Below are positions 1-7,400 of a DNA stretch of 64,000 nt, piece after piece. Source of the DNA: Clostridiales bacterium (GTDB taxonomy: Bacteria > Bacillota > Clostridia > Saccharofermentanales > Saccharofermentanaceae); NCBI GenBank assembly GCA_017510605.1, contig JAFWMQ010000017.1, forward strand, positions 124,001 through 188,000, given 5' to 3'. The notes below the pieces were generated by a model, which was not told the DNA's origin, did not search any database, and worked only from the letters and a program-made list of their open reading frames with translations. The translations under genes were made by a program, and so were the position numbers. The number at the start of each line of letters is the position of its first letter. Position 1 is the first letter of the stretch.

Positions 1-530
1 ACTATGATATCATCTCGTCGCTCTCGAAAATGGCCTTTGCATTCCAAACGGGTTATATAGGCGCTTCGTGTATCTATTATGGTGACGAAGTTCTTATGGA
101 AGGATATAAGGATCCTTTCAACAGAAGGACATATCCCTGGAACAGACTTGATCAGAGACAGCAGGATGCTCTCGCTTATTTCAGGCGGATCGCAAGGTTA
201 AGGACAGAGAACGCCTGTCTCCGTACAGGTTATTACAAGACTCTTATGGCCGGAGGCGGCTCCTTCGCATTTGTCAGATACCTGAAAGAGGGCCGCGATG
301 CATTCGGAAATGAGGCATCCGGCAGCAGGGCGGTAGTGTTTATAATGAACAGATCGGATAAGCCTGTCCATGTGGACCTGACTGAACGCTACGGAAGTTT
401 TGATTGTGTGCCTTCCGAGATCAACGGCGGGATACATCCCTTATCAGAACAGTTTATTCTGGGCGGAATCCTCGGAGGAACAAGACAGATCGGCATAAAA
501 CCGTTTGGAACGGTGTTCGTAGTATATTAG
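1..530 (+). CDS. Alpha-amylase family (GH13) glycosidase, C-terminal part
   Basis: The frame is open from the first bases of the window, so the start and most of the catalytic barrel lie upstream. The visible residues include the segment IYYGDEVLMEG followed by DPFNRR and YPW, which matches the late conserved region of the GH13 (beta/alpha)8 barrel in neopullulanase and maltogenic amylase type enzymes. A beta-sandwich-like C-terminal domain of about 110 residues follows and ends at a TAG. The family hydrolyses alpha-1,4 (sometimes alpha-1,6) glucans. The catalytic Asp and Glu residues are not in view, so subfamily and activity cannot be settled. No signal peptide can be judged. About 170 bases without a gene separate it from the next CDS, and I see no convincing terminator there. 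Confidence 0.88.
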   Translation, partial: YDIISSLSKMAFAFQTGYIGASCIYYGDEVLMEGYKDPFNRRTYPWNRLDQRQQDALAYFRRIARLRTENACLRTGYYKTLMAGGGSFAFVRYLKEGRDAFGNEASGSRAVVFIMNRSDKPVHVDLTERYGSFDCVPSEINGGIHPLSEQFILGGILGGTRQIGIKPFGTVFVVY

Positions 531-702
531 AGGCTTGACAATTTGATATCCTAGAGTGCTGGTTTTCGGACATTTAAAGATATCAAGAAAATGTTAGCGG
601 CCGGGCACTATTTTTATATTTAGATTTTTTAAAATAATGATAGAATAAATCTGCCGGCGGTTCGTCGGCATTTCTACTTATTATGAAAGGCAGAACCTGT
701 AA

Positions 703-1863
703 GTGAGAAGTTTCCTTGATCGCAGTGCCTTGAAGAAGGCTTTTGCAGTTGCTTTGACTGTGGCAATGGCTGTCTCTTCGGCTTCCTGCGACAGTAATGA
801 CGATCCGGATGAGTCTGCGGATGCAGTTGAAACAACGGTCAGTACTGAAATACAGCAGTCTGCGGCAACGACAATAATGCTTGAGACCGTCTCGACTGAT
901 CCTACAGAGACGCCGACACCGACACCCACACCGACGCCTTTGCCGACTGTGCCTCCCGAAGAACGTTATATAACGGTGACTTTTACCGGAGACTGCACTT
1001 TGACGCAGGATTACAGGTCGGGCAACCGCAAGTTTGACGAAACCATTGGTGATGATATGGAGTATTGTTTCCAGAATTGCGCGGAGATCTTCAAAAATGA
1101 TGATCTGACGCTGGTCAATCTGGAAAATCCCGTAACTGAAAAGACAGGCCATAAGGATAACCAGTATATCTTCAGGATGAAGCCTGAGAATCTTGAGATG
1201 CTTACATTAGCGGGGATCGAAGCCGTTAATATCGCTAATAATCATACTATGGATTTCTGGGAGGACGGCCTTCAGGACACTAGAGATTATCTTGATGAAT
1301 ACGGGATCATATGGAGTGATGACCATTACGGTGCTACATTTACGACAGATAAGGGCTATATCATCGGAATGGTAGGCCTTGGAAATGATACGAATGCTTC
1401 TGACGTTTCCGGGATTATTGCGGATCTCAGGAATAAAGGGGCTGCGATAATCATCGCTTCCTGCCATTTCGGAGCAGAGGGTACCTATGAACCTACAGCA
1501 AGGCAGCAGAAGATAGCTCACAGCCTGATAGATGATTATGGTGTGGATATTGTTGTCGGAACACACCCGCACCGTCTCCAGCCTATCGAAAAGTATAACG
1601 GACACTATATTTTCTATTCTCTTTCCAATTTTTGTTTTGGTGGAAATTACTCATTAACAGACCCTGATTCTGTAATAATTCAATGCGAATTTCTTATGGA
1701 CGCATCAGGTTCTGAGTGTGTAGACTATAGATTGAAGGTTATTCCTTATTGCCAGACTTCCACAAGACCCGGAAATGACTTCTGTCCGGAGCCTTATGAG
1801 TGGGAATCTGAGGATTATTTCAGGGTCATGAAGCGTCTTGAATGGGCGCAGGGCGATGAATAA
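703..1863 (+). CDS. CapA-family (PGA_cap) metallophosphatase-like lipoprotein
   Basis: A GTG start at 703 follows a GAAAGG ribosome binding site. The N-terminus is a lipoprotein signal with lipobox SSASC (Cys near residue 29), then a Thr/Pro spacer (TPTPTPTPTP, about residues 68-77) that would hold the domain off the membrane. The rest is a poly-gamma-glutamate synthesis CapA-type domain: FTGDCTL, NLENPVT, ANNHTMDF, then SCHFG and VGTHPHRLQP, the usual metal-binding motifs of this calcineurin-like fold. CapA proteins act at the cell surface in capsule or poly-glutamate handling, but many relatives have no proven substrate. There is no capB or capC nearby. It ends 24 bases before purE and is on the same strand, so it may share the purine transcript, though a functional link is not evident. 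Confidence 0.85.
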   Translation: MRSFLDRSALKKAFAVALTVAMAVSSASCDSNDDPDESADAVETTVSTEIQQSAATTIMLETVSTDPTETPTPTPTPTPLPTVPPEERYITVTFTGDCTLTQDYRSGNRKFDETIGDDMEYCFQNCAEIFKNDDLTLVNLENPVTEKTGHKDNQYIFRMKPENLEMLTLAGIEAVNIANNHTMDFWEDGLQDTRDYLDEYGIIWSDDHYGATFTTDKGYIIGMVGLGNDTNASDVSGIIADLRNKGAAIIIASCHFGAEGTYEPTARQQKIAHSLIDDYGVDIVVGTHPHRLQPIEKYNGHYIFYSLSNFCFGGNYSLTDPDSVIIQCEFLMDASGSECVDYRLKVIPYCQTSTRPGNDFCPEPYEWESEDYFRVMKRLEWAQGDE

Positions 1864-1887
1864 CATCGAAAAAGGCAGGTATTGATT

Positions 1888-2394
1888 ATGGCTGACGCAA
1901 AAGTTCTTGTAGTAATGGGTTCCGATTCTGATTTTCCCGTAATGGAAGGGTGCTTTAAGATGCTTAATAAGTTCGGAGTCGGGTTCAAGGCAACTGTTGC
2001 TTCAGCTCACAGAACACCTGATAAGGCTATGTCTTTAGCCAGAAGCGCAGAAGACGAAGGCTTTAAGGTAATTATAGCTGCAGCAGGACTCGCTGCTCAT
2101 TTGGGCGGTGTTCTTGCAGCAAATACTGCTCTTCCTGTTATCGGAGTTCCTTGTAAGGGCGGTGCTCTTGCAGGTGTAGATGCTCTCTATGCAACTGTCC
2201 AGATGCCTACGGGCATACCGGTTGCTACGGTTGCTATTGACGGCGGTGCCAATGCCGCTATCCTTGCATGCCAGATGATAGCTATCTCTGACCCTGAACT
2301 TATGCAGAAGATAAAGGAATACAAGGCAGGTCTTGCTTCTTCAGTTGAGGAGAGGGACCAGAGACTTCAGCAGAAGATTGCTGAAATGAATTAA
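1888..2394 (+). CDS. purE: N5-carboxyaminoimidazole ribonucleotide mutase PurE
   Basis: PurE moves the carboxyl group of N5-CAIR to C4 to give CAIR in purine biosynthesis. The 168-residue length and motifs GSDSDFPVM, SAHRTP, AAAGLAAHLGGV and GVPCKGG are typical of the octameric enzyme. I chose ATG 1888 because an AGGCAGG ribosome binding site lies 8 bases upstream; an in-frame TTG at 1882 would sit too close to it. It is the first of five purine genes in one direction (purE, purF, purN, purO-like, AICAR transformylase). No purK is visible in the window, so the supply of N5-CAIR must come from elsewhere in the genome if this is a class I enzyme. Confidence 0.95.
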   Translation: MADAKVLVVMGSDSDFPVMEGCFKMLNKFGVGFKATVASAHRTPDKAMSLARSAEDEGFKVIIAAAGLAAHLGGVLAANTALPVIGVPCKGGALAGVDALYATVQMPTGIPVATVAIDGGANAAILACQMIAISDPELMQKIKEYKAGLASSVEERDQRLQQKIAEMN

Positions 2395-2455
2395 CGTTTA
2401 TCGGATAATATCCGTTAATACATAACAACAAACAGTAAAGGACGGCGACTGGCAC

Positions 2456-3862
2456 ATGAGCGGAATTTTCGGATGTTATGACATCAAGGGCAACACTTCG
2501 GGTGTAACGAAAGATACTTACTACGGTGCGTTTTCGCTACAGCACAGAGGACAGGAATCAGCAGGAATAGCCGTCAATGACAACGGAACCTTTCTTGTAC
2601 ATAAAGCTCCCGGACTTGTTACCGATGTTTTTGATGAAGTAACATTGTCTGCATTGACAGGAACATGTGCTATAGCACACTGCAGAGGTGGTTCCCCCAG
2701 GGAGAACGGCATTGATGCCATTCAGCCTATCTCCATTAAGTCCAGAGTAGGCAGCATTGCGCTCACATCTGATTCCGTGATCATGAATGCAAATAAGATC
2801 AGGGATGAACTTAAAGATCAAGGCGCGATCTTCCAGACAAATACCGATTCCGAGATAATACTCTCTTTGTTCTCGCGCAACAGGATCAGAACAGAAGACT
2901 GTGAGCATGCAATCCTGGAGACTATGAAGGAGATCCACGGTGTTTACGCCATGATCTTTATGACTGAAGATAAGCTCATCGGTGTAAGGGATCCATACGG
3001 GCTGAGACCTTTGATCCTCGGAAAGAAAGATGACAGATATTACATTTCTTCCGAATCCTGCGCTCTTGATGCAATCGGCTGCGAGACTATAAGAGACTTT
3101 GAACCGGGCGAGATCATCACTATCTCCAAGGATGGCATGAATTCCATTAAATATGATGCCTCTGTCGAAAAGAAGGACGGCAAGGTCTGCGTTTTCGAGT
3201 ATGTTTACGTTGCAAGACCTGACTCCCTGATCGATAAGATGTCGATATTCGATTCAAGATACAGAGTAGGTATGGCTTTGGCTAAAGAGAGTCCTGCTGA
3301 CGTTGATATCGTCATCGGTGCACCTGACTCCGGTAATGCCGCAGCAGAAGGATATGCTGCAGGTTTGGGAGTTCCTTATGGTGCAGGCCTTCTCAAGAAC
3401 AGATATGTCGGAAGAACATTTATCAAAAGCACCCAGCAGCAGAGAGAACTTGCGGTAAGAATGAAGTTTGCAGTACTCAAGACTGCCGTAAAAGACAAGA
3501 AGATCGCAATCGTTGATGACTCTCTTGTAAGAGGTACAACAACCAAGCACATCATCTCATTCTTAAGAGAGAACGGAGCTAAGGAAGTCCATTTGAGACT
3601 TGCTTCTCCGCCGGTCAGATTCGGCTGCTGCTATGGCGTAAATGCTTCATCTGAGACTGAGCTTCCCGCAAGCACAAAGACTGTTGAAGAGATCAGGGAC
3701 ATGATCGGTGCTGATTCACTTGCGTACATCAGCCTGGAAAGCCTGAAGGCTTCTCTTAATACGATTGATTGCGGAGTATGCTCTGCCTGCTTCGACGGAG
3801 ATTTCATCGCAGGAAAACCTGCTGATGATGAAGAATCGATACATAAAGTTAAATATAATTGA
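2456..3862 (+). CDS. purF: Amidophosphoribosyltransferase PurF with degenerate glutaminase site
   Basis: PurF makes phosphoribosylamine from PRPP and glutamine-derived ammonia. The 468-residue protein aligns by eye along the B. subtilis-type enzyme: N-terminal Ntn glutaminase domain (about 1-230), PRPP loop VDDSLVRGTTT (353-363) intact, and FeS cysteines retained (C245, C391/392, C439, C442, C445). The glutaminase centre is not intact. The residue after Met, normally the Cys nucleophile, is Ser2; the usual HVRYxTxG motif reads HCRGGS (75-80); the usual HNGNL motif reads TSDSV (104-108). Asp131 remains. Upstream in-frame codons back to the stop at 2423-2425 contain no Cys, so a missed propeptide is not the explanation. 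I infer an ammonia-dependent enzyme, or one fed by another glutaminase. The AAAGGA ribosome binding site is rather far (13 bases). Confidence 0.88.
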   Translation: MSGIFGCYDIKGNTSGVTKDTYYGAFSLQHRGQESAGIAVNDNGTFLVHKAPGLVTDVFDEVTLSALTGTCAIAHCRGGSPRENGIDAIQPISIKSRVGSIALTSDSVIMNANKIRDELKDQGAIFQTNTDSEIILSLFSRNRIRTEDCEHAILETMKEIHGVYAMIFMTEDKLIGVRDPYGLRPLILGKKDDRYYISSESCALDAIGCETIRDFEPGEIITISKDGMNSIKYDASVEKKDGKVCVFEYVYVARPDSLIDKMSIFDSRYRVGMALAKESPADVDIVIGAPDSGNAAAEGYAAGLGVPYGAGLLKNRYVGRTFIKSTQQQRELAVRMKFAVLKTAVKDKKIAIVDDSLVRGTTTKHIISFLRENGAKEVHLRLASPPVRFGCCYGVNASSETELPASTKTVEEIRDMIGADSLAYISLESLKASLNTIDCGVCSACFDGDFIAGKPADDEESIHKVKYN

Positions 3863-3868
3863 TGCTTC

Positions 3869-3920
3869 GCGTGCTTAGGTCCTCCGCGCGAACCGGGTTC
3901 GCTTGTGAGGAAAAGCACGC
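3869..3920. repeat. Nested inverted repeat between purF and purN
   Basis: Outer arms GCGTGCTT (3869-3876) and AAGCACGC (3913-3920) are perfect complements, reinforced by TCCTC (3880-3884) with GAGGA (3907-3911). Inside is a near-perfect palindrome GCGAACC/GGTTCGC (3888-3902). The structure starts 6 bases after the purF stop. It has no T-run, so it is more likely an RNA-stability or interspersed palindromic element than a terminator. Confidence 0.6.
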
Positions 3921-3971
3921 TCGACATAATTATATTTCCCGGAACCGGGGAATTAACAGGAGACTACAATA

Positions 3972-4592
3972 ATGAAAATAGCGGTTTTTGTATCGGGCGG
4001 GGGAACTAATCTTCAGGCTATTATTGACAATACTAAAGACGGTATCCTTAAAGATATTGAGATAGTTCTTGTTTTGTCATCTTCCAAGGATGCTTACGCG
4101 CTCGAAAGAGCTGCTAACAACGGTATCAGGTCAGCTGTCGTTTCCAGAAAAGATTTTGATTCTATAGAAAAGTGGGACGATGCAGTCGTCTCTGAAGTTG
4201 AAAAATCCGGTGCGGAACTTATTGTTTTGGCAGGTTATTTATCTTTATTGGGTCCCAAGATCGTCAGCAGATATTCCAACCGTATTATTAATATCCATCC
4301 CGCACTTATTCCGTCTTTCTGCGGTGCCGGAATGTACGGGATAAGGCCTCATAAAGCTGCTTTGGCAAAGGGCGTAAAGGTGTCAGGCGCTACGGTCCAT
4401 TTCGTAAATGAGAACTACGATGAGGGCCCGATCCTTTTGCAGAAGGCGATCGATGTCCTTCCTTCTGACACTCCCGAGTCTTTGCAGAAGAGGATCATGA
4501 AGGAATGTGAATGGAAGCTTTTACCCGAGGCAATAAGGCTTATCGCTGACGGCAGGGTAGTAATCGAGAATAACATCTGTCACATAAGTTAA
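3972..4592 (+). CDS. purN: Phosphoribosylglycinamide formyltransferase PurN
   Basis: PurN transfers a formyl group from 10-formyl-THF to GAR in step 3 of purine synthesis. The 206-residue protein begins with the nucleotide-binding motif FVSGGGTNLQAII, has the phosphate-binding stretch NIHPALIPSF.G.GMYG, and ends with GATVHFVN..YDEGPILLQ, which supplies the catalytic His and Asp. An AGGAG ribosome binding site precedes ATG 3972. It lies 109 bases after purF, behind a strong hairpin and before the IMP cyclohydrolase gene, in the same direction. Confidence 0.94.
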   Translation: MKIAVFVSGGGTNLQAIIDNTKDGILKDIEIVLVLSSSKDAYALERAANNGIRSAVVSRKDFDSIEKWDDAVVSEVEKSGAELIVLAGYLSLLGPKIVSRYSNRIINIHPALIPSFCGAGMYGIRPHKAALAKGVKVSGATVHFVNENYDEGPILLQKAIDVLPSDTPESLQKRIMKECEWKLLPEAIRLIADGRVVIENNICHIS

Positions 4593-4619
4593 AACGTTAT
4601 TAATTTTAGGAGGTGCTAT

Positions 4620-5336
4620 ATGATCACACAGAATTTGAGCAAGATCCTTAAAGAGAATGCTTATCCCGGAAGAGGAATCGTAATCGGTAAATCCGATGAC
4701 GGAAAGTATGCCGTTACTGCATATTTCATCATGGGAAGAAGCGTTAATTCCAGGAACCGTGTTTTCACGGCAACAGAAGACGGAATCAAGACCGAGGCTT
4801 TTGATCCTTCGCTTCTGACTGACCCGCACCTCATTATTTATTCACCTGTAAGAGTTCTGGGTAACAAGACTATCGTTACAAACGGTGACCAGACAGATAC
4901 AATTTATGAACTCATGGATAAGCAGATGACTTTTGAGCAGTCATTAAGAGGCAGAGAATTCGAAGACGATGCTCCGAATTATACGCCCAGGATCTCAGGC
5001 ATTATGCACGTCGAGAACGGCACATATAACTTCGCAATGTCCATCCTGAAGAGTGATGACGGCGATCCTGCTTCATGCGAGCGCCACACATATACATACA
5101 CAAACCCCAAGGCAGGAATCGGCAGATTTATCCATACATACATGGGTGACGGCAGTCCGCTTCCGTCTTTCGAAGGAGAGCCCGAAAAGGTTGAACTTAA
5201 GGGCGACATCGACGCTTTTACAAACGAAGTTTGGGAAAGCCTTAACGAAGACAACAAGGTTTCGCTTTTCGTGCGATACATTGATATCGCGACAGGCGCT
5301 TGCGAGACTAGGATCGTAAACAAGAACGTCAAATAA
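4620..5336 (+). CDS. purO: IMP cyclohydrolase, PurO-like
   Basis: This 238-residue protein closes the purine ring, converting FAICAR to IMP. It matches the IMP_cyclohyd family first defined for archaeal PurO: it starts with NAYPGRGIVIGKS, has AVTAYFIMGRS.NSRNR, VRVLGNKTIVTNGDQTDTIY and YTPRISG, and ends with SLFVRYIDI. It is not related to the N-terminal cyclohydrolase domain of PurH. A GGAGG ribosome binding site sits 6 bases before ATG 4620. The next gene encodes only the transformylase half of PurH, so the two proteins together replace bifunctional PurH. Assignment is from remembered family motifs. Confidence 0.85.
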   Translation: MITQNLSKILKENAYPGRGIVIGKSDDGKYAVTAYFIMGRSVNSRNRVFTATEDGIKTEAFDPSLLTDPHLIIYSPVRVLGNKTIVTNGDQTDTIYELMDKQMTFEQSLRGREFEDDAPNYTPRISGIMHVENGTYNFAMSILKSDDGDPASCERHTYTYTNPKAGIGRFIHTYMGDGSPLPSFEGEPEKVELKGDIDAFTNEVWESLNEDNKVSLFVRYIDIATGACETRIVNKNVK

Positions 5337-5360
5337 TTTTCGAAAATAAGGAGAACAACA

Positions 5361-6542
5361 ATGTCTAACGAGATGCAACTCAAGTACGGATGCAACCCCA
5401 ATCAGAAGCCTTCCAGGATCTTCATGAAAGACGGTTCTGAGCTTCCTATCGAAGTATTGAACGGCAAGCCTGGTTATATCAACCTTTTAGACGCTTTCAA
5501 CGGCTGGCAGCTTGTTAAGGAACTCAAGGAAGCAACCGGCCTTCCCGCAGCAACATCTTTCAAACACGTTTCACCTGCAGGCGCTGCTGTAGGTAAGCCC
5601 CTCTCTGAAACAGAAGCTAAGATCTACTTCGTAGACGATCTAGGCGAGCTTTCCCCAATCGCCTGTGCATATGCAAGAGCAAGAGGAGCAGACAGAATGT
5701 CTTCGTATGGCGACTTCACGGCACTTTCTGATACCTGCGATGCAATTACTGCTACAATGCTCGCAAGAGAAGTATCCGACGGTATCATCGCTCCTGATTA
5801 CACACCTGAAGCGCTTGAGATCCTTAAGACAAAGAGAAAGGGCACTTACAACGTTATCAAGATCGACGCTTCTTATAAACCCGCTCCGATTGAGACAAAG
5901 GAAGTTTACGGCGTAACTTTCGAGCAGGGCAGAAACGAGTTTGAGATCAACCATGCTCTCTTAGACAACATCGTTACTGACAATAAGGACATCCCTGAAG
6001 ATAAGAAGATCGACCTCTTGATCTCTCTCATCACGCTTAAGTACACACAGTCCAATTCCGTCTGCTACGTTAAGGACGGCCAGGCTATCGGTATCGGTGC
6101 AGGCCAGCAGTCAAGAATTCACTGCACAAGACTTGCAGGTAACAAGGCTGATAACTGGTGGCTCAGACAGAGTCCTCAGGTTCTGGGACTCCAGTTCGTT
6201 GATGATATCCGCCGTCCCGACAGAGACAATGCTATCGACGTATATATTTCCGATGAATATGAAGATGTATTGGCTGAGGGCACATGGCAGAATATCTTCA
6301 AGGTTAAGCCTGAAGTATTTACAAGAGAAGAGAAGAAGGCATGGCTTGCAAAGAACGATAATGTTGCTCTGGGCTCCGATGCATTCTTCCCGTTTGGTGA
6401 CAATATCGAGCGTGCCCATAAGAGCGGCGTTAAGTACATTGCTGAGCCGGGCGGATCCATCCGTGATGACCATGTTATCATGACATGCAACAAATACGGA
6501 ATCGCAATGGCATTCACAGGCATGAGACTGTTCCATCATTAA
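5361..6542 (+). CDS. purH: AICAR formyltransferase (stand-alone PurH transformylase)
   Basis: The 393-residue product matches the C-terminal AICAR transformylase part of PurH, which formylates AICAR to FAICAR with 10-formyl-THF. Seen motifs are LKYGCNPNQKP at the start, SFKHVSPAGAAVG (with the catalytic Lys-His pair), YTQSNSVCY, GAGQQSRIHCTRLAG, and GSDAFFPFGD near the end with SIRDD. Bifunctional PurH is about 510-530 residues; here the N-terminal IMP cyclohydrolase domain is missing, and the upstream PurO-like gene supplies that step. ATG 5361 has an AAGGAG site. It closes the purine cluster and is followed by a GC-rich hairpin. Confidence 0.92.
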   Translation: MSNEMQLKYGCNPNQKPSRIFMKDGSELPIEVLNGKPGYINLLDAFNGWQLVKELKEATGLPAATSFKHVSPAGAAVGKPLSETEAKIYFVDDLGELSPIACAYARARGADRMSSYGDFTALSDTCDAITATMLAREVSDGIIAPDYTPEALEILKTKRKGTYNVIKIDASYKPAPIETKEVYGVTFEQGRNEFEINHALLDNIVTDNKDIPEDKKIDLLISLITLKYTQSNSVCYVKDGQAIGIGAGQQSRIHCTRLAGNKADNWWLRQSPQVLGLQFVDDIRRPDRDNAIDVYISDEYEDVLAEGTWQNIFKVKPEVFTREEKKAWLAKNDNVALGSDAFFPFGDNIERAHKSGVKYIAEPGGSIRDDHVIMTCNKYGIAMAFTGMRLFHH

Positions 6543-6556
6543 TCCAACTTAAAATG

Positions 6557-6590
6557 CCTCCGGCCGGCAGCTATGCCCCGGAGGTTAATT
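6557..6590 (+). terminator. Probable terminator after the purine genes
   Basis: CCTCCGG (6557-6563) pairs with CCGGAGG (6578-6584) around a 14-base loop, followed by the weakly T-rich TTAATTATTT. It lies just after the AICAR transformylase stop. The T-run is poor, so termination may be partial. Confidence 0.55.
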
Positions 6591-6618
6591 ATTTACAAAA
6601 TTATACAGGAGGCCCGTT

Positions 6619-7161
6619 ATGGAAGACGAAAACAAGATTGCAGAAGTAAAAGAAGAAGTTGAAAAAGCCGAAGAAGTTAAATCCGAACCCGAGAAGAAGA
6701 CGGAGCCTGAGAAGGTCATAGCAAAACCGGAACCTGTCAATAAGATAAAGGGCGGAAAGTATGCTGATTACACAGAGCACGATCTTCTGACTGAAATGGT
6801 TAAGCTTCAGAAGAAATCTGCCAGAAGATCAGGCGTTGTCGCAGTCTCTATGGTAGTGATTGCAATGGTATTTGTTGTATCTGCGGTTTTCATTGTTCCT
6901 CAGATCCTGAGCACACTTACTGCAGCTGAGACAGCACTTACAGAAGCTACATCTCTCATTGGAGAAGTTAATAATTCCTTAGACGGCATGAATAAGATGA
7001 TCGATAATGTCGATACCGTATTGAGCGACAATACTGAGGCTATGTCTGAAGCTATTACAAAGATCAGCAATATCGATATTGACGGTCTTAACCAGTCGAT
7101 CAACGAACTTAACAGTGCAGTTAAAGCACTTAACAAGTCGGTCAGCGGAAGCATTTTCTGA
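6619..7161 (+). CDS. Membrane protein with charged N-terminus and helical tail (unknown)
   Basis: I do not recognise a named family. The 180-residue protein has a very acidic/lysine-rich N-terminus (residues 1-45, repeated Glu-Lys), a short polar region with YADYTEHDLL, one membrane segment (about 74-98, GVVAVSMVVIAMVFVVSAVF) and a C-terminal part that looks like an alpha-helical coiled coil (about 100-176, regular I/L/M spacing, ending NKSVSGSIF). The layout suggests a single-pass protein with a helical domain on the outer side. GGAGG precedes ATG 6619. It follows the purine genes by 76 bases with a hairpin between, so co-transcription is possible but not required. Confidence 0.75.
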   Translation: MEDENKIAEVKEEVEKAEEVKSEPEKKTEPEKVIAKPEPVNKIKGGKYADYTEHDLLTEMVKLQKKSARRSGVVAVSMVVIAMVFVVSAVFIVPQILSTLTAAETALTEATSLIGEVNNSLDGMNKMIDNVDTVLSDNTEAMSEAITKISNIDIDGLNQSINELNSAVKALNKSVSGSIF

Positions 7162-7180
7162 TAACCCTTAACCCAATGGT

Positions 7181-7206
7181 TTAATGGGGTCTGACCCCAT
7201 CAAATG
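7181..7206. repeat. CTG-centred palindromic repeat, copy 1
   Basis: ATGGGGT and ACCCCAT flank a central CTG (7184-7200), continuing as TTTA on the left and CAAATGG on the right with one mismatch. The right part CCCCATCAAATGG and the CTG centre recur at 54051-54079. Both copies lie just downstream of a membrane-associated or secreted protein gene. Confidence 0.6.
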
Positions 7207-7217
7207 GCAATAAATAA

Positions 7218-7250
7218 CTCCCGTACGGGAAGTACGGGAGTTCATTTATT
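7218..7250. terminator. Bidirectional intrinsic terminator
   Basis: CTCCCGTAC (7218-7226) and GTACGGGAG (7232-7240) form a perfect 9-bp stem with loop GGGAA. T-rich tracts follow on both strands (TTCATTTATTT on plus, TTATTTATTG on minus), so it can end both the upstream plus-strand gene and the minus-strand tRNA-Thr, whose 3' end is 13 bases away. Confidence 0.85.
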
Positions 7251-7252
7251 TG

Positions 7253-7327
7253 TGGAGCCAAAGGCGGGAATCGAACCCGCGACCTATTCATTACGAGTGA
7301 ATTGCTCTACCCCTGAGCCACTTTGGC
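7253..7327 (-). tRNA. tRNA-Thr (CGT anticodon)
   Basis: On the minus strand the acceptor arms GCCAAAG and CTTTGGC pair fully, the anticodon arm ATTCA-CTCGTAA-TGAAT gives anticodon CGT, and the T arm GCGGG-TTCGAAT-CCCGC is perfect. CCA is encoded (7255-7253). It reads ACG threonine codons. Confidence 0.95.
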
Positions 7328-7337
7328 GTGCCATAAA

Positions 7338-7366
7338 AATATACCTATTTGGAGAATAAGTGTCAA
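7338..7366 (-). promoter_or_regulatory. Sigma-A promoter of tRNA-Thr
   Basis: On the minus strand TTGACA (7366-7361) is followed by 17 bases and TATATT (7343-7338). Transcription would begin near 7331, about four bases before the tRNA 5' end. The facing plus-strand gene has its own TATAAT at 7377-7382 without a clear -35. Confidence 0.85.
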
Positions 7367-7400
7367 GTAAGAATGCTATAATACTCATATTGGAGGTAGT

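Noticed and set aside
1207..1605. A 132-codon minus-strand frame inside the CapA-like gene
   Set aside because: It is antisense to conserved CapA motifs and has no recognisable domain or ribosome binding site.
2423..2455. A possible upstream PurF start supplying the catalytic Cys
   Set aside because: The in-frame codons from the stop at 2423-2425 to ATG 2456 contain no Cys and no start codon.
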